Shown: positions 9,206-16,730 of the stretch, piece by piece
Layout: every line of letters starts with the position of its first letter
Position numbering within the stretch: position 1 is the stretch's first letter
Assembly: GCF_011947365.2 (NCBI RefSeq)
Contig: NZ_JAAVSH020000001.1
Location: forward strand, 28,038-60,124
Reading direction: 5' to 3'
DNA length: 32,087 nucleotides
DNA from: an endosymbiont of Lamellibrachia barhami
GTDB taxonomy: Bacteria; Pseudomonadota; Gammaproteobacteria; Chromatiales; Chromatiaceae
Notes under the pieces: model-generated
What the model was told of the DNA's origin: nothing
The model's input: the letters and a program-made list of their open reading frames with translations, nothing else
Database searches by the model: none
Translations under genes and position numbers: made by a program

Positions 9206-9214
9206 TTATCCCCA
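9206..9214 (+). promoter_or_regulatory. DnaA box-like site
   Basis: TTATCCCCA differs from TTATCCACA at one base and is oriented opposite to the box at 9138-9146, giving an inverted pair about 60 bp apart. It is weaker evidence than the perfect box. Confidence 0.4.
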
Positions 9215-9470
9215 GACGAGGACTAAAGGTGAGGAAATAGGGACAAAAAATATTTAGTGTCCGGCAGGAAACAGATAACCCGCCACGAAATGCATGCTGC
9301 GACTCCTGGACAGGCAAATCGCGGCGGGGCGTTTATTACATGTGGGTGGTTGGCAGGTCAGAGGGGGTGTGAAATGGATCATGATTTGATCCGTGAATCG
9401 GGAAATAACATCCTGAACAAGGTATAGATTTGCCCTGTGTTGCCGAAAACAGATAACGATGCAGCAATGA

Positions 9471-10091
9471 ATGCTGAGCAATATTCCAAATAAAGATGGA
9501 GATGGGGAATTGGAAAAGCGGTCGATTCTATATGTTAGTGCAAATCCTTTATCGGGTTTGGAGCTTCGGGATTATCTGGGCCAGGCAGGGTGTCGTCTCC
9601 TCGACGTTGTCCGTCCCAATAGCGACATTCTTGCCTGGGTGCTGCGTGAGCAGCCTGATCTACTCCTGATCGATGTGGACACCCCCTCTTCATCGCTGCT
9701 TGAATCGCTGGAGGTTGTGGTCTCGGTGTCGGCTCTGCCGGTGGTAATGTTGAGTCGCAACAGGGATGGCCATCTGATTCATCGCGCGATCAATGCCGGT
9801 GTGACCTGTTATGAAGTCGGCACAATCGGGCAAGTAGAGCTGGGTGTGATTGTCGATGCGGCCATTGCGGGTTTTGAGCGGTTGCGGAATCTGACGCAGG
9901 CTATGGAGAGTGCACGTGTCAAGTTGGCGGAGAGTTATCGTATCGACCGTGCCCGCAGTCATCTGATGATGAGGTTGGGTATCGCCGAGGAAGAGGCAAG
10001 GGCCAAACTGCTGTCACTCGCCAGAGAGCGTCGACGGCGTTTGGTTGATGTGGCGGACAGTGTGCTCACCGTCCCCCTGGCGATGGTGTGA
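9471..10091 (+). CDS. ANTAR-domain RNA-binding response regulator (NasT/AmiR-like)
   Basis: A 206-residue protein. An N-terminal receiver-like domain (RSILYVSANPLSG ... PDLLLIDVDTP, with the Asp in LIDVD; later LPVVMLSRN) leads into a helical C-terminal region (residues ~140-200: RIDRARSHLMMRLGIAEEEA ... LARERRRRLVDVADSVL) matching the ANTAR three-helix domain. ANTAR proteins bind paired hairpins in nascent leaders and prevent termination, most often in nitrogen metabolism. The usual partner genes (a NasS-like sensor, nitrate assimilation genes) are absent nearby, so its target is unknown. The N terminus has about 15 extra residues before the receiver fold; a TTG closer to the domain is an alternative start. 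Confidence 0.85.
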   Translation: MLSNIPNKDGDGELEKRSILYVSANPLSGLELRDYLGQAGCRLLDVVRPNSDILAWVLREQPDLLLIDVDTPSSSLLESLEVVVSVSALPVVMLSRNRDGHLIHRAINAGVTCYEVGTIGQVELGVIVDAAIAGFERLRNLTQAMESARVKLAESYRIDRARSHLMMRLGIAEEEARAKLLSLARERRRRLVDVADSVLTVPLAMV

Positions 10092-10135
10092 AGATCATGT
10101 TTCCGAAGTTCGCACCAGGTACCGACTGAATAATC

Positions 10136-10167
10136 AGCCAATCATGAATTATTAATAGTGGTTGGCT
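10136..10167 (+). terminator. Possible stem-loop after the ANTAR gene
   Basis: AGCCAATCA (10136-10144) can pair with TGGTTGGCT (10159-10167), one G-T wobble included, across a 14-base AT-rich loop. It starts 45 bp after the stop. The following T run is only two bases beyond the stem, so it may be a weak terminator or only a 3' structure. Confidence 0.35.
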
Positions 10168-10337
10168 TTGCCTGTTGGATTGCGTATCTTTATCGTTTGC
10201 GTCGTGAGTGGCGCTAAGGTATGCATATCTGGAATCCAGCGGTAGTGCCCTTGTTTGGTTATTTTGTCCGTTCCGGCAAAGGCGTGAATTTCAGAGTGTT
10301 AAAGAATAATTATTAGCGTCTGACGAGGAGTTTCCCG

Positions 10338-10796
10338 ATGCTGGTTAGCGACATTATGTCAAGATCACCGAAGACGGTGACACCTGATACCAAACTGTTG
10401 GAAGTGGTCTCACTGATGTGCCTGTTTCGCTACAGCGGCCTTCCGGTTGAGGATGAAGATGGAAAACTGATGGGTATCATTGCGGAGAAGGATGTTCTGC
10501 ACCGTATGTTTCCAAAGCTGGAGGATTTTGCGGATGTAATGGCTACACCGGATTACGACGGTATGATGAGCCAGTACAAGGATGTGGTGAACCTGAAGGT
10601 ATCTGATCTGATGACCCCCAGGGTTGTTACCATCGATCCGGATATGCACATATTACGTGCCGCCACCGTAATGGTACGGCATAAGTTTCGACGCATCCCG
10701 GTTGCAGTAGACGGCAAACTCGTCGGTATGTTGAGTCTGGGCGACATACACAAGGCCATCTTTCAGGCCAATCTGTCGGAAACTATCTGTAAATAA
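10338..10796 (+). CDS. Tandem CBS-domain protein
   Basis: A 152-residue cytoplasmic protein that consists of one Bateman module: the first CBS domain is at residues ~1-60 (VSDIMSRSPKTVTPDT ... GLPVEDEDGKLMGIIAEKD) and the second at ~90-148 (VSDLMTPRVVTIDPDM ... RRIPVAVDGKLVGMLSLGD). CBS pairs bind adenine nucleotides such as AMP, ATP or SAM and act as energy sensors. No catalytic or transporter partner is attached, and a 40-residue linker separates the two domains. GAGGAG lies 7 bp before the ATG. A strong hairpin terminator follows the gene, and the 246-bp upstream spacer suggests its own promoter. Confidence 0.92.
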   Translation: MLVSDIMSRSPKTVTPDTKLLEVVSLMCLFRYSGLPVEDEDGKLMGIIAEKDVLHRMFPKLEDFADVMATPDYDGMMSQYKDVVNLKVSDLMTPRVVTIDPDMHILRAATVMVRHKFRRIPVAVDGKLVGMLSLGDIHKAIFQANLSETICK

Positions 10797-10834
10797 CAGC
10801 GGGTGGGATTATTGTTTTTGGCCCAGTGGGCCAT

Positions 10835-10863
10835 AAAAAAACGGCGCATTTGCGCCGTTTTTA
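10835..10863. terminator. Bidirectional intrinsic terminator
   Basis: ACGGCGCA (10841-10848) pairs with TGCGCCGT (10851-10858). It is flanked by six A on the left and a T run on the right, so it can act for the CBS gene (+) and, from the other side, for the DUF302/cytochrome transcript (-), which ends at 10914. Confidence 0.9.
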
Positions 10864-10882
10864 TTGTCCAAATGAGAGGCCC

Positions 10883-10898
10883 GAGTCAAATTTGACTC
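10883..10898. repeat. GAGTCAAATTTGACTC palindrome (REP-like)
   Basis: A perfect 16-bp palindrome followed by CGACCCCG. GTCAAATTTGAC flanked by GACCCC-type ends is a pattern I associate with dispersed palindromic repeats in proteobacteria, some linked to REP-associated transposases. Only one copy is visible in the window, so repeat status is inferred. Confidence 0.5.
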
Positions 10899-10913
10899 CG
10901 ACCCCGGCAAGAA

Positions 10914-11432
10914 TCAGAATTCGCCTGTAGCGCCGGCAACCATCACATCAAGCATGGCCTGATTGACGCGGATGGCGATTTCGGTCAGTTCTGCGGGCAG
11001 CATCTGGCTGTTGATCAGCATATCCAGGTTCAGCATCATCAACCATAGTTTGCCGTTCTTGTCCTCAACCATGGCAATACGGCAGGGCATGTAGGCCGCA
11101 TAGATGGGGTCATGCATAATCATCTTGCGGGCGTCTTCCGGGTTGCAGAACTGGAAGATGTCGAGGTAGGGCGTCTTCAGACCACGTGCCTGCAACTCCT
11201 TCGAAACTTGCTGGCGGGCAACGAACTTCAGATTGATCTCAGCAGCACGGGACATCAATGCCTGTATCGCATCTTCACGCGTGATGCCATCTTGAAGGCT
11301 CATCTGTACAACGGTTTGTTTGATGTCTGTAATGTTGATCTGTGGCATCGTTGACTTATCGGCTGCCAAAGCGGTAGTGGGGATCGTGATCGCCAGTGCC
11401 AGCAAAAACCAAAGGTTTTTCAGTGCATTCAT
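10914..11432 (-). CDS. Exported DUF302-family protein
   Basis: A 172-residue protein with a clear Sec signal peptide (MNALKNLWFLLALAITIP, cleavage after ALA at residue 23). The mature part matches DUF302: a first half with paired helix and strand (MSLQDGITREDAIQALMSRA), then YLDIFQFCNPEDARKMI and PCRIAMVEDKNGKLWLMMLN. DUF302 proteins are small periplasmic or cytoplasmic alpha-beta domains that often sit beside cytochrome and sulfur-oxidation genes; their chemistry is not established. Two Cys (in QFCNPE and MPCRIA) are conserved-looking and could ligate metal or form a disulfide. It starts 51 bp downstream of a diheme cytochrome on the same strand, probably in one operon. Confidence 0.85.
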   Translation of the reverse strand: MNALKNLWFLLALAITIPTTALAADKSTMPQINITDIKQTVVQMSLQDGITREDAIQALMSRAAEINLKFVARQQVSKELQARGLKTPYLDIFQFCNPEDARKMIMHDPIYAAYMPCRIAMVEDKNGKLWLMMLNLDMLINSQMLPAELTEIAIRVNQAMLDVMVAGATGEF

Positions 11433-11483
11433 TAAGGTACTCCGGTAAATGGTTATATTTGCTTGGTAACGCTGTCGATAACG

Positions 11484-12095
11484 TTATCTTTTGTTGTTGG
11501 GCGCCAGCGAAGAGACGTAAGCCAGAATGCTTTCAATCTGCTGATTGGAAAAATTATCGAACGTATCATCATCAGGCTCGTCGTCGTGAACCCGTTTGCG
11601 CCACTGGAACATCTTGATCTGACGGAAGAGATATTGGGAATATTGCAGGGCCAGGGCAGGTATGCCTTTGCGGGATTTCCCCATGCCGTTTTTACGGTGG
11701 CAGCTTTTGCACTCCTCCCCGTAGATTGCTTCTCCCTGCGCAATATTGCCCGGCCATTGTGGAATCGCACCCAACCCGGGGGCAACCTTGTTCAGGTTGA
11801 TACTTTCGTAGTAGGCGGCAATATCGTCGATATCATCCTCGCTTAGTGAATGCAGGGATGCGGTAATAACCATGCGCAGGTTTGGACGGTCGCCGTTGAT
11901 GTAGGCTTCCACCTGTTGAACCATATAGCCGGCAGGTGTTCCTGCCAAACGCGGGGAAGCGGGACCGGGTGTACCCTGTCCCAGCTGGCCGTGGCAGAGC
12001 GCACAGCTGCGGCTGAGTTTTTTACCGTTTTCCATGTCTACTGCCTGTGCAGCGAACGGTAGTGTTAAGAGAAGTGTCAGCAATAGCCGTTTCAT
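11484..12095 (-). CDS. Periplasmic diheme cytochrome c (cytochrome c4-like)
   Basis: A 203-residue protein with a signal peptide (MKRLLLTLLLTLPFAAQA) and two class I heme domains: CALCH at 31-35 and CKSCH at 129-133. Each is followed by the family's downstream Met region (PRLAGTPAGYMVQQV; PALALQYSQYLFRQI). The two-domain layout, size and AGxPAGYM motif are those of cytochrome c4-type or sulfide-dehydrogenase-type diheme carriers, which shuttle electrons in the periplasm. It is the first gene of the pair with the DUF302 protein and is divergent from another diheme cytochrome 404 bp away. The C-terminal domain has an unusual acidic patch (HDDEPDDDTFDN). Confidence 0.9.
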   Translation of the reverse strand: MKRLLLTLLLTLPFAAQAVDMENGKKLSRSCALCHGQLGQGTPGPASPRLAGTPAGYMVQQVEAYINGDRPNLRMVITASLHSLSEDDIDDIAAYYESINLNKVAPGLGAIPQWPGNIAQGEAIYGEECKSCHRKNGMGKSRKGIPALALQYSQYLFRQIKMFQWRKRVHDDEPDDDTFDNFSNQQIESILAYVSSLAPNNKR

Positions 12096-12499
12096 GAACG
12101 AGCCTCCAGGGTTTGTGTATGAGTCGTTAAGTTTTCGAGAAAAAGCGCTTGATCCCGCAGATTCGATCCCAGTTCTTTCGTTGTTATGGGATGCTCCTTC
12201 AGCTCATCAGGGATGAGGTTAGCTGTTAATTGCGTTGTTATTGCTTTTGTATTTGCCGCATCTGCCCCTATTAATCAGCACGACAATAAGCGGATATTCA
12301 GCAGGTATTGGCTTGTGCGGCATTCTGGCAGATGTCGGATGATAGTTCAATTTTCCCTTTATTATCAATGGTTAAGATAATTATCAAATGCTAATCAAGA
12401 GGCGTATTGACGCTAGAGAAACCATCGATGAAAGATTGCCTGATATGTAATAAAAGGCTATTCTCAAGCCCGTTCATCACACAAACGCGTGAGAAGTCG
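12096..12499. other. Divergent promoter region between two cytochrome genes
   Basis: A 404-bp AT-rich spacer with starts on both sides, so it must carry promoters for both cytochromes. GATAATTATC (12376-12385) is a 10-bp palindrome inside AAGATAATTATCAA, which is a poor half-match to an FNR site (TTGAT-N4-ATCAA). A 54-codon frame from 12213 has a signal-like start but no recognisable family. Nothing else is supported. Confidence 0.5.
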
Positions 12500-13285
12500 A
12501 TGAGTAGATATTTGCTAAAGACAGGGGCTGTTTTTCTTGGTTTGATAGCAGCGGGAATTGTTGCGGCAGGGACGTCGGAAAAGGCGATGGAGGAGTACGA
12601 GGCGGCACTCCTTAAAGAGCCAAATCTTGAAAATGGAAAGAAGGTGTATGAGATTTGTGCGGTCTGCCATACGCCGGAGGGGTGGGGGCATGAAAGCGGC
12701 ACTTATCCGCAGGTTGCAGGTCAACTGAAAACGGTAATCATCAAGCAGCTTGCCGACATCCGCGCCCGCAACCGCGACAATCCAACGATGCGGCCATTTA
12801 CTTCGCCCCGCCTGCTGGGCGGTGTACAGGAGATCGCTGATGTTGCCGCCTATATTGCGCTGTTGCCTATGACTCCCAACAACGGCACGGGTTCGGGGCA
12901 TGATCTTAAACATGGCAGGAAACTCTATGAAGAGAACTGCACAGAGTGTCATGGTGACAATGGTCAGGGTGATAAGGCTGAGCACATACCGGCGATCTAC
13001 GGCCAGCACTACCGCTATCTGATGCGTCAGTTCGAGTGGATAAAAAAAGGTCGTCGCAGAAACGCCGATCCCAAGATGGTCAAACAGATCCGCCGCTTTA
13101 CCATGCGGGATGTCATGGCGGTGATGGACTACTCCTCTCGTCTGAAGCCGCCGACGGATAAGGTTGCCGAGGCGGGTTGGCAGAATCCGGATTTCCCGAA
13201 ATACTCCAGATCATCCAAGATTTATGGTGGTTATGCGATCGAGCAACGGTCTCATGATATGAGAAGGCCGATCAGGCCCAAGTAG
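12500..13285 (+). CDS. Exported diheme cytochrome c
   Basis: A 261-residue protein with an N-terminal signal or anchor (MSRYLLKTGAVFLGLIAAGI) and two heme-binding sites, CAVCH at 53-57 and CTECH at 147-151, each in a class I cytochrome fold (GQLKTVIIKQLADI; GQHYRYLMRQFEWI). The start at 12500 (GAGAAG 3 bp upstream) is preferred over an ATG 93 bp earlier, because the earlier residues would precede the signal peptide with a Cys-rich stretch of no known type. The C-terminal ~60 residues after the second domain are basic and have no heme. It is likely an electron carrier or partner of a periplasmic dehydrogenase in the same block as fccAB. A terminator follows 30 bp after the stop. Confidence 0.87.
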   Translation: MSRYLLKTGAVFLGLIAAGIVAAGTSEKAMEEYEAALLKEPNLENGKKVYEICAVCHTPEGWGHESGTYPQVAGQLKTVIIKQLADIRARNRDNPTMRPFTSPRLLGGVQEIADVAAYIALLPMTPNNGTGSGHDLKHGRKLYEENCTECHGDNGQGDKAEHIPAIYGQHYRYLMRQFEWIKKGRRRNADPKMVKQIRRFTMRDVMAVMDYSSRLKPPTDKVAEAGWQNPDFPKYSRSSKIYGGYAIEQRSHDMRRPIRPK

Positions 13286-13314
13286 TCTCGATGCGCGATG
13301 AAGCTTGTAGCAAT

Positions 13315-13338
13315 AAAAGGCGGGTTTACCCGCCTTTT
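13315..13338 (+). terminator. Intrinsic terminator of the diheme cytochrome gene
   Basis: AAAAGGCGGGT pairs with ACCCGCCTTTT over a 2-base loop, ending in four T. It lies 30 bp after the stop at 13285 and points along the plus strand. Confidence 0.88.
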
Positions 13339-13369
13339 CTATCCGTGCGGTTTTATGTCTGTTTTAGTA

Positions 13370-13382
13370 GGGGCGCCGCCCC
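13370..13382. repeat. Short GC palindrome, REP-like
   Basis: GGGGC-GCC-GCCCC, preceded by TAGTA so that it reads GTAGGGGCGCC. It shares the GTAGG-GCG start with the palindrome at 5884-5907 and lies between two convergent terminators, a usual place for REP elements. Confidence 0.4.
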
Positions 13383-13433
13383 AATTTAATAACCCGCCCG
13401 TTTGCAGTGGGGGTTGTTTGTTCTCCCAATAAA

Positions 13434-13461
13434 AAAGGCGGAACCCGAGGGTTCCGCCTTT
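13434..13461 (-). terminator. Intrinsic terminator of the fccA-fccB operon
   Basis: AAAGGCGGAACCC pairs with GGGTTCCGCCTTT around a 2-base loop. On the minus strand the stem is followed by six T, so it ends the fccAB transcript 59 bp after the fccB stop. Confidence 0.9.
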
Positions 13462-13519
13462 GAAAGGATCGTTGTGAAAACGTCCTCAGCCGTCATCCCT
13501 GACGGTTGTGGTTCATCTC

Positions 13520-14812
13520 TTACATAAAGATGTCGTTGGTGATGTTGTCGAACCAGCTGTAGGCGTACTGCACCTCGCGGGCCCGCATTTCGGCAGAGGC
13601 ATCCTTGGGTGTCAGACCGCCGGAGACTTTGGTGATCTTGGAGCCGTCTTTAGCCAGACGATAAACTGCCGCAACGGAGATACCGTAGCCCGGGCCGATG
13701 ATAGAGTAGCAGGTGTTGACGTAGGCCGGCGTACCAAGCTCCTGACCATTCAGCATCGCAACAATAGCAGCGGCGCAGACCTTGGCTTCAGAGTTGGCTG
13801 CATAGCCGGATTTCGGCATACCCTTTGCAATAGCGGCATCACCAATCACATGGATATTCTTGTGAATGGTTGACTCAAAGGTGTGCAGGTTGATCGGACA
13901 CCAGTCGCCTTTGGTCAGGCCCGCAGCGAATGCGATCTTGCCAGCCTTCTGGGCGGGGATCACGTTCAGTACGTCCGCAGTGACTTCGTTGAAGCCGGTG
14001 GTCGCAGTACGGGTCTTGGCGTCGATGCCGGTCAGCACATTGTCGTCGGAACCCTTCGGGGTGCCGTGCCACTCGATCATGCTGTTGTCTGTGCCGTAGC
14101 CATAGAGATCCTTCCAGCCCTGTACGAACAGGCCCATCTTGGAGAATTTCGGCTTTGGATCCAGGATGATGATCTTGGACTTTGGCTTGTGCTGCTTAAA
14201 GTAGTGTGCGATCTGCGAGGCGCGCTCATAGGGTCCGGGAGGACAACGGAAGGGATTGGTTGGCGGGCAGATACAGACAGTGCCGCCATCCTTCATTGCC
14301 AGCAGTTGCTTGCGCAGGGTCACGGTCTGTGAACCGGCCTTCCAGGCGTGGGTGATGGTCTCCGCCACATTGGCATCGTAACCTTCAATGGTCTCCCACT
14401 TGAAATCGACACCTGGGGCGACGATGCAGCGGTCGTAATTGAAGCTCTTGCCGCCCTTGGTCTTGACCACGCGTTTGCCGGCATCGATGCCGGTAACGAT
14501 GTCGTGAACGACCTTCACACCGTGCTTGCCAACACCACTGTAACCGAACTTGATGGAGTCGATGGTACGGTCGCCACTCAGAACCTCGTTGGAGAGGTAG
14601 CAGGTGTAGTAGTGCTTGTTGGCTTCGATCAGGGTGACATCGATGGTCGGATCGGCCAGCTTCAGATACTTGGCAGCAGTTGCGCCACCGGTACCACCAC
14701 CAACCACCACCACCTTCTTACTTGCGCCCAGAGCGATAAAAGGGGTACCGATCATGCCAACAGCAGTCGCTGCACCAGCACCTTTTACAAAACTTCTACG
14801 GGTAATCTTCAT
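13520..14812 (-). CDS. fccB: Flavocytochrome c sulfide dehydrogenase, flavoprotein subunit
   Basis: A 430-residue periplasmic flavoprotein that oxidises sulfide to sulfur or polysulfide and passes electrons to the FccA hemes. It starts with a Tat signal ([19 protein letters not shown]), as expected for a folded flavoprotein export substrate. The FAD-binding GxGxxG motif is [17 protein letters not shown] (34-50). Cys71 in [10 protein letters not shown] corresponds to the cysteine that links covalently to FAD in Allochromatium. Cys190 in [12 protein letters not shown] and Cys368 in [13 protein letters not shown] match the spacing of the Cys161-Cys337 redox disulfide once the ~30-residue signal is removed. 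The C-terminal FCSD domain (YVNTCYS to [12 protein letters not shown]) is complete. It follows fccA by 14 bp. All catalytic features are intact. Confidence 0.97.
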   Translation of the reverse strand: MKITRRSFVKGAGAATAVGMIGTPFIALGASKKVVVVGGGTGGATAAKYLKLADPTIDVTLIEANKHYYTCYLSNEVLSGDRTIDSIKFGYSGVGKHGVKVVHDIVTGIDAGKRVVKTKGGKSFNYDRCIVAPGVDFKWETIEGYDANVAETITHAWKAGSQTVTLRKQLLAMKDGGTVCICPPTNPFRCPPGPYERASQIAHYFKQHKPKSKIIILDPKPKFSKMGLFVQGWKDLYGYGTDNSMIEWHGTPKGSDDNVLTGIDAKTRTATTGFNEVTADVLNVIPAQKAGKIAFAAGLTKGDWCPINLHTFESTIHKNIHVIGDAAIAKGMPKSGYAANSEAKVCAAAIVAMLNGQELGTPAYVNTCYSIIGPGYGISVAAVYRLAKDGSKITKVSGGLTPKDASAEMRAREVQYAYSWFDNITNDIFM

Positions 14813-14826
14813 GTTTTCAATCCCCC

Positions 14827-15438
14827 TTATTGCTGGCTTGCGTAGAAGTGCATCAGATCGTCAATACTGCCGTCGCCTTTCGCCTTCAGCATCTTGTTGA
14901 GTTTCTTTTTCATCTTCTTGGAAATGGGACGGTCGCCCGCCCTATAGTCAGCCAGGGTCCACTTCAGGTAGGGTACCAGCTGGCCGGCGAGGACACCGGA
15001 ATCGTCTTCAGCGTCAGTTCCACCATCTGCATGACACTTTTCACAGTACTTGTCGTGCAGCTTGGCGCCCTTCTTGGCCTTTGCTGCATCGAACTTCTGG
15101 TTCGCTGCGACAAAAGGCTTTTTACCGTAGAAACCTGCCATTGCAGTAAATTCTTCGTCGGTATAACCCTTGGCAATGCGGCCCATAATCGTGGATATAA
15201 TCTCGCCACTCTTATAGCCTTGCATGATCTCAACAAAGTATTCAGTGGAGAGACCACCGATGCTGGGGATAGCCGGACCGACGCTGGCGCCGTTGGTGCC
15301 ATGGCAACCGGCGCAGGTGTCGGACATCATTTTTGCGCTGGCGCCCATCATCAGGGGTTTGTCAGCGGCGAAAGCCAGTGTAGATGCACTGAGAGCCAGT
15401 GCGCCGATCAGGGCCTTCTTAATGGTTGTGTATGCCAT
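14827..15438 (-). CDS. fccA: Flavocytochrome c sulfide dehydrogenase, diheme cytochrome subunit
   Basis: A 203-residue diheme cytochrome c that takes electrons from the FAD of FccB during sulfide oxidation. It has a Sec signal peptide ([20 protein letters not shown], cleavage near AFA at residue 24), CAGCH at 42-46 and CEKCH at 132-136, giving the two fused class I domains and overall size typical of FccA. The Lys-rich C-terminal stretch ([18 protein letters not shown]) is common in this subunit. GGAGGAAAC lies just before the ATG. It is the first gene of the fccAB operon, with 314 bp of noncoding sequence upstream holding candidate operator repeats. Dual export (Sec for this subunit, Tat for FccB) is the usual arrangement for this enzyme. 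Confidence 0.95.
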   Translation of the reverse strand: MAYTTIKKALIGALALSASTLAFAADKPLMMGASAKMMSDTCAGCHGTNGASVGPAIPSIGGLSTEYFVEIMQGYKSGEIISTIMGRIAKGYTDEEFTAMAGFYGKKPFVAANQKFDAAKAKKGAKLHDKYCEKCHADGGTDAEDDSGVLAGQLVPYLKWTLADYRAGDRPISKKMKKKLNKMLKAKGDGSIDDLMHFYASQQ

Positions 15439-15752
15439 GTTTCCTCCTTTGGGTTTTGAACAGGCTTACAATGGTATAAAGGGATTATTATCCCAGTAAA
15501 AAATGCGCTGAAATCTTAAACTACGTGAAGACTTCAACTGCATTGGCGCGCTAGCGAAAACTCCCTGACTTTCTTTGGATTTATTGTGGATTCCATCCAC
15601 TTCGCTTGCGCAATGCTCTGGATAACAGGTTGTTGGGAAAACGACCGGTTACCGGTGTCAAACGGGTGTCATCGCTTGACACTATTATTTATTAAATACA
15701 TGAAGATGAGTCGGTTGCATTAGGCTATCTCATCCTCCACATACTTCGTCTA
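15439..15752 (-). promoter_or_regulatory. fccAB upstream region
   Basis: A 314-bp noncoding stretch ahead of fccA and after the ankyrin gene. It contains a hairpin GTGGAT-TCC-ATCCAC at 15586-15600 and, further up, GGTGTCA repeats (separate entry). No confident -35/-10 pair can be named on the minus strand. Confidence 0.5.
15654..15682. promoter_or_regulatory. Phased GGTGTCA repeats, candidate operator
   Basis: GGTGTCA occurs at 15654-15660 and 15665-15671, exactly 11 bp apart (one helical turn). The second copy forms an inverted repeat with TGACAC at 15677-15682 across TCGCT. Three half-sites on one DNA face suggest a regulator site about 220 bp above the fccA start; the regulator is unknown. 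Confidence 0.4.
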
Positions 15753-16694
15753 TCAGCCTGCTCTCTCGAGCAGATTGACGATATGCTTTTTTCTTTTCTT
15801 TTTGGCAATGTCTGCCGCTGTGCGACCGTTGCTGTTTCTAATTGTTTTATCGGCGCCCTGCTTCAGCAGAAGCCGGGTCATATCCGCGGAGCCACTGCTC
15901 GCAGCTTCCATCAGTGGCGTGATGCCATCATGATCAGCGTGGTTGATATTGGCGCCTTTGTCAATCAGCAGTTTTGTGATTACTATGTGCCCTTGTCCCA
16001 CTGCCCAAATCAATGCCGTCGCGCCGTCACGATCTTCTTTGGCGATGGAAGCGCCGAGTTTCAGCAGGCTCTCTACCGTCTCTTCGTTGCCGCGGTCGGC
16101 CGCAAGTATCAACGCGGTGGAGCCGTTTCTGTCCTGGGCATCGGCGTTGGCGCCATGTTTGAGCAGCATTTCGGCGGTATCCGTATGACCTTTTCTCGCC
16201 GCCATCATGAGAGCGTTTCTGCCGTGCTTGTCCGACGCGTGGGGATCGGCCCCCTTGAAGAGAAGTTGTTCTACCATGTCCGTGATGCCGTAACGGGCGG
16301 CAATCATCATTGAGTCCCAGCCGGCCCGGGTGCGATCATGTATATTTGCGCCGCGTTCGAGCAACATTGCGGTAAGTGCCGGATGCCCGTTTTCGGCTGC
16401 AACAGTAAGTGCAGTGCAGCCTGCGAGGGTACGGAAGTTGACCTGAGCACCCCGGTTCAGCAGCAGGACGACAGTTTCGAAATTGTCGTTTTCGACCGCC
16501 ATCATGAGAGCGGTCTTGCCGAATTTATTGGCGGTGTCGACCGAAATGCCTTTATCCAGAAGTTCAATGATGACGTCTGTGTCACCGACAATGGCGGCCA
16601 GTCTCAACTCTTTTGCCATCTCCTTGTCACCGGAGAGGACTGGAGTTGAGATGAGCAGCGCAAGCAGTATTGCGGCAAGCTTGTTTTTCTTCAT
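15753..16694 (-). CDS. Exported ankyrin-repeat protein
   Basis: A 313-residue protein: a Sec signal peptide (MKKNKLAAILLALLISTPVLSG), then an almost uninterrupted array of about eight 33-residue ankyrin repeats, each with the G-x-T-A-L/LMxAA-x-x-G-x-x-x-x-x-x-LLxxGA pattern (for example GKTALMMAVENDN, GRNALMMAARKGH, GITPLMEAASSGS), closed by a basic tail (KKKRKKHIVNLLERAG). It is a protein-binding scaffold expected in the periplasm. It is the second gene after a tetraheme cytochrome (36-bp gap) and sits above fccA, so it probably docks or stabilises a cytochrome or other periplasmic partner. No enzymatic motif is present. Confidence 0.92.
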   Translation of the reverse strand: MKKNKLAAILLALLISTPVLSGDKEMAKELRLAAIVGDTDVIIELLDKGISVDTANKFGKTALMMAVENDNFETVVLLLNRGAQVNFRTLAGCTALTVAAENGHPALTAMLLERGANIHDRTRAGWDSMMIAARYGITDMVEQLLFKGADPHASDKHGRNALMMAARKGHTDTAEMLLKHGANADAQDRNGSTALILAADRGNEETVESLLKLGASIAKEDRDGATALIWAVGQGHIVITKLLIDKGANINHADHDGITPLMEAASSGSADMTRLLLKQGADKTIRNSNGRTAADIAKKKRKKHIVNLLERAG

Positions 16695-16730
16695 GATTCT
16701 ACCGTGACTGTTCCGGGTTCAATGCGCTGA

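Larger units (their letters stand above)
8852..9470. other. nrdA upstream region and divergent spacer
   Basis: A 619-bp stretch with no convincing gene. It holds the nrdA ribosome site, an AT-rich promoter zone with two NrdR boxes and two DnaA-type boxes (listed separately), and, nearer the ANTAR gene, a small inverted repeat at 9376-9392 (GGATCA, 5-nt loop, TGATCC) of unknown role. A short reverse-strand frame at 9254-9481 has no family resemblance and is not counted as a gene. Confidence 0.7.

Noticed and set aside
12186-12380. Plus-strand frame, from 12213 a 54-codon product with a signal-like start
   Set aside because: Lies in the divergent promoter region, has no good ribosome site and no recognisable mature sequence.
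12374-12387. FNR-like site AAGATAATTATCAA
   Set aside because: Left half matches only 3 of 5 consensus bases; kept as a remark, not as a site.
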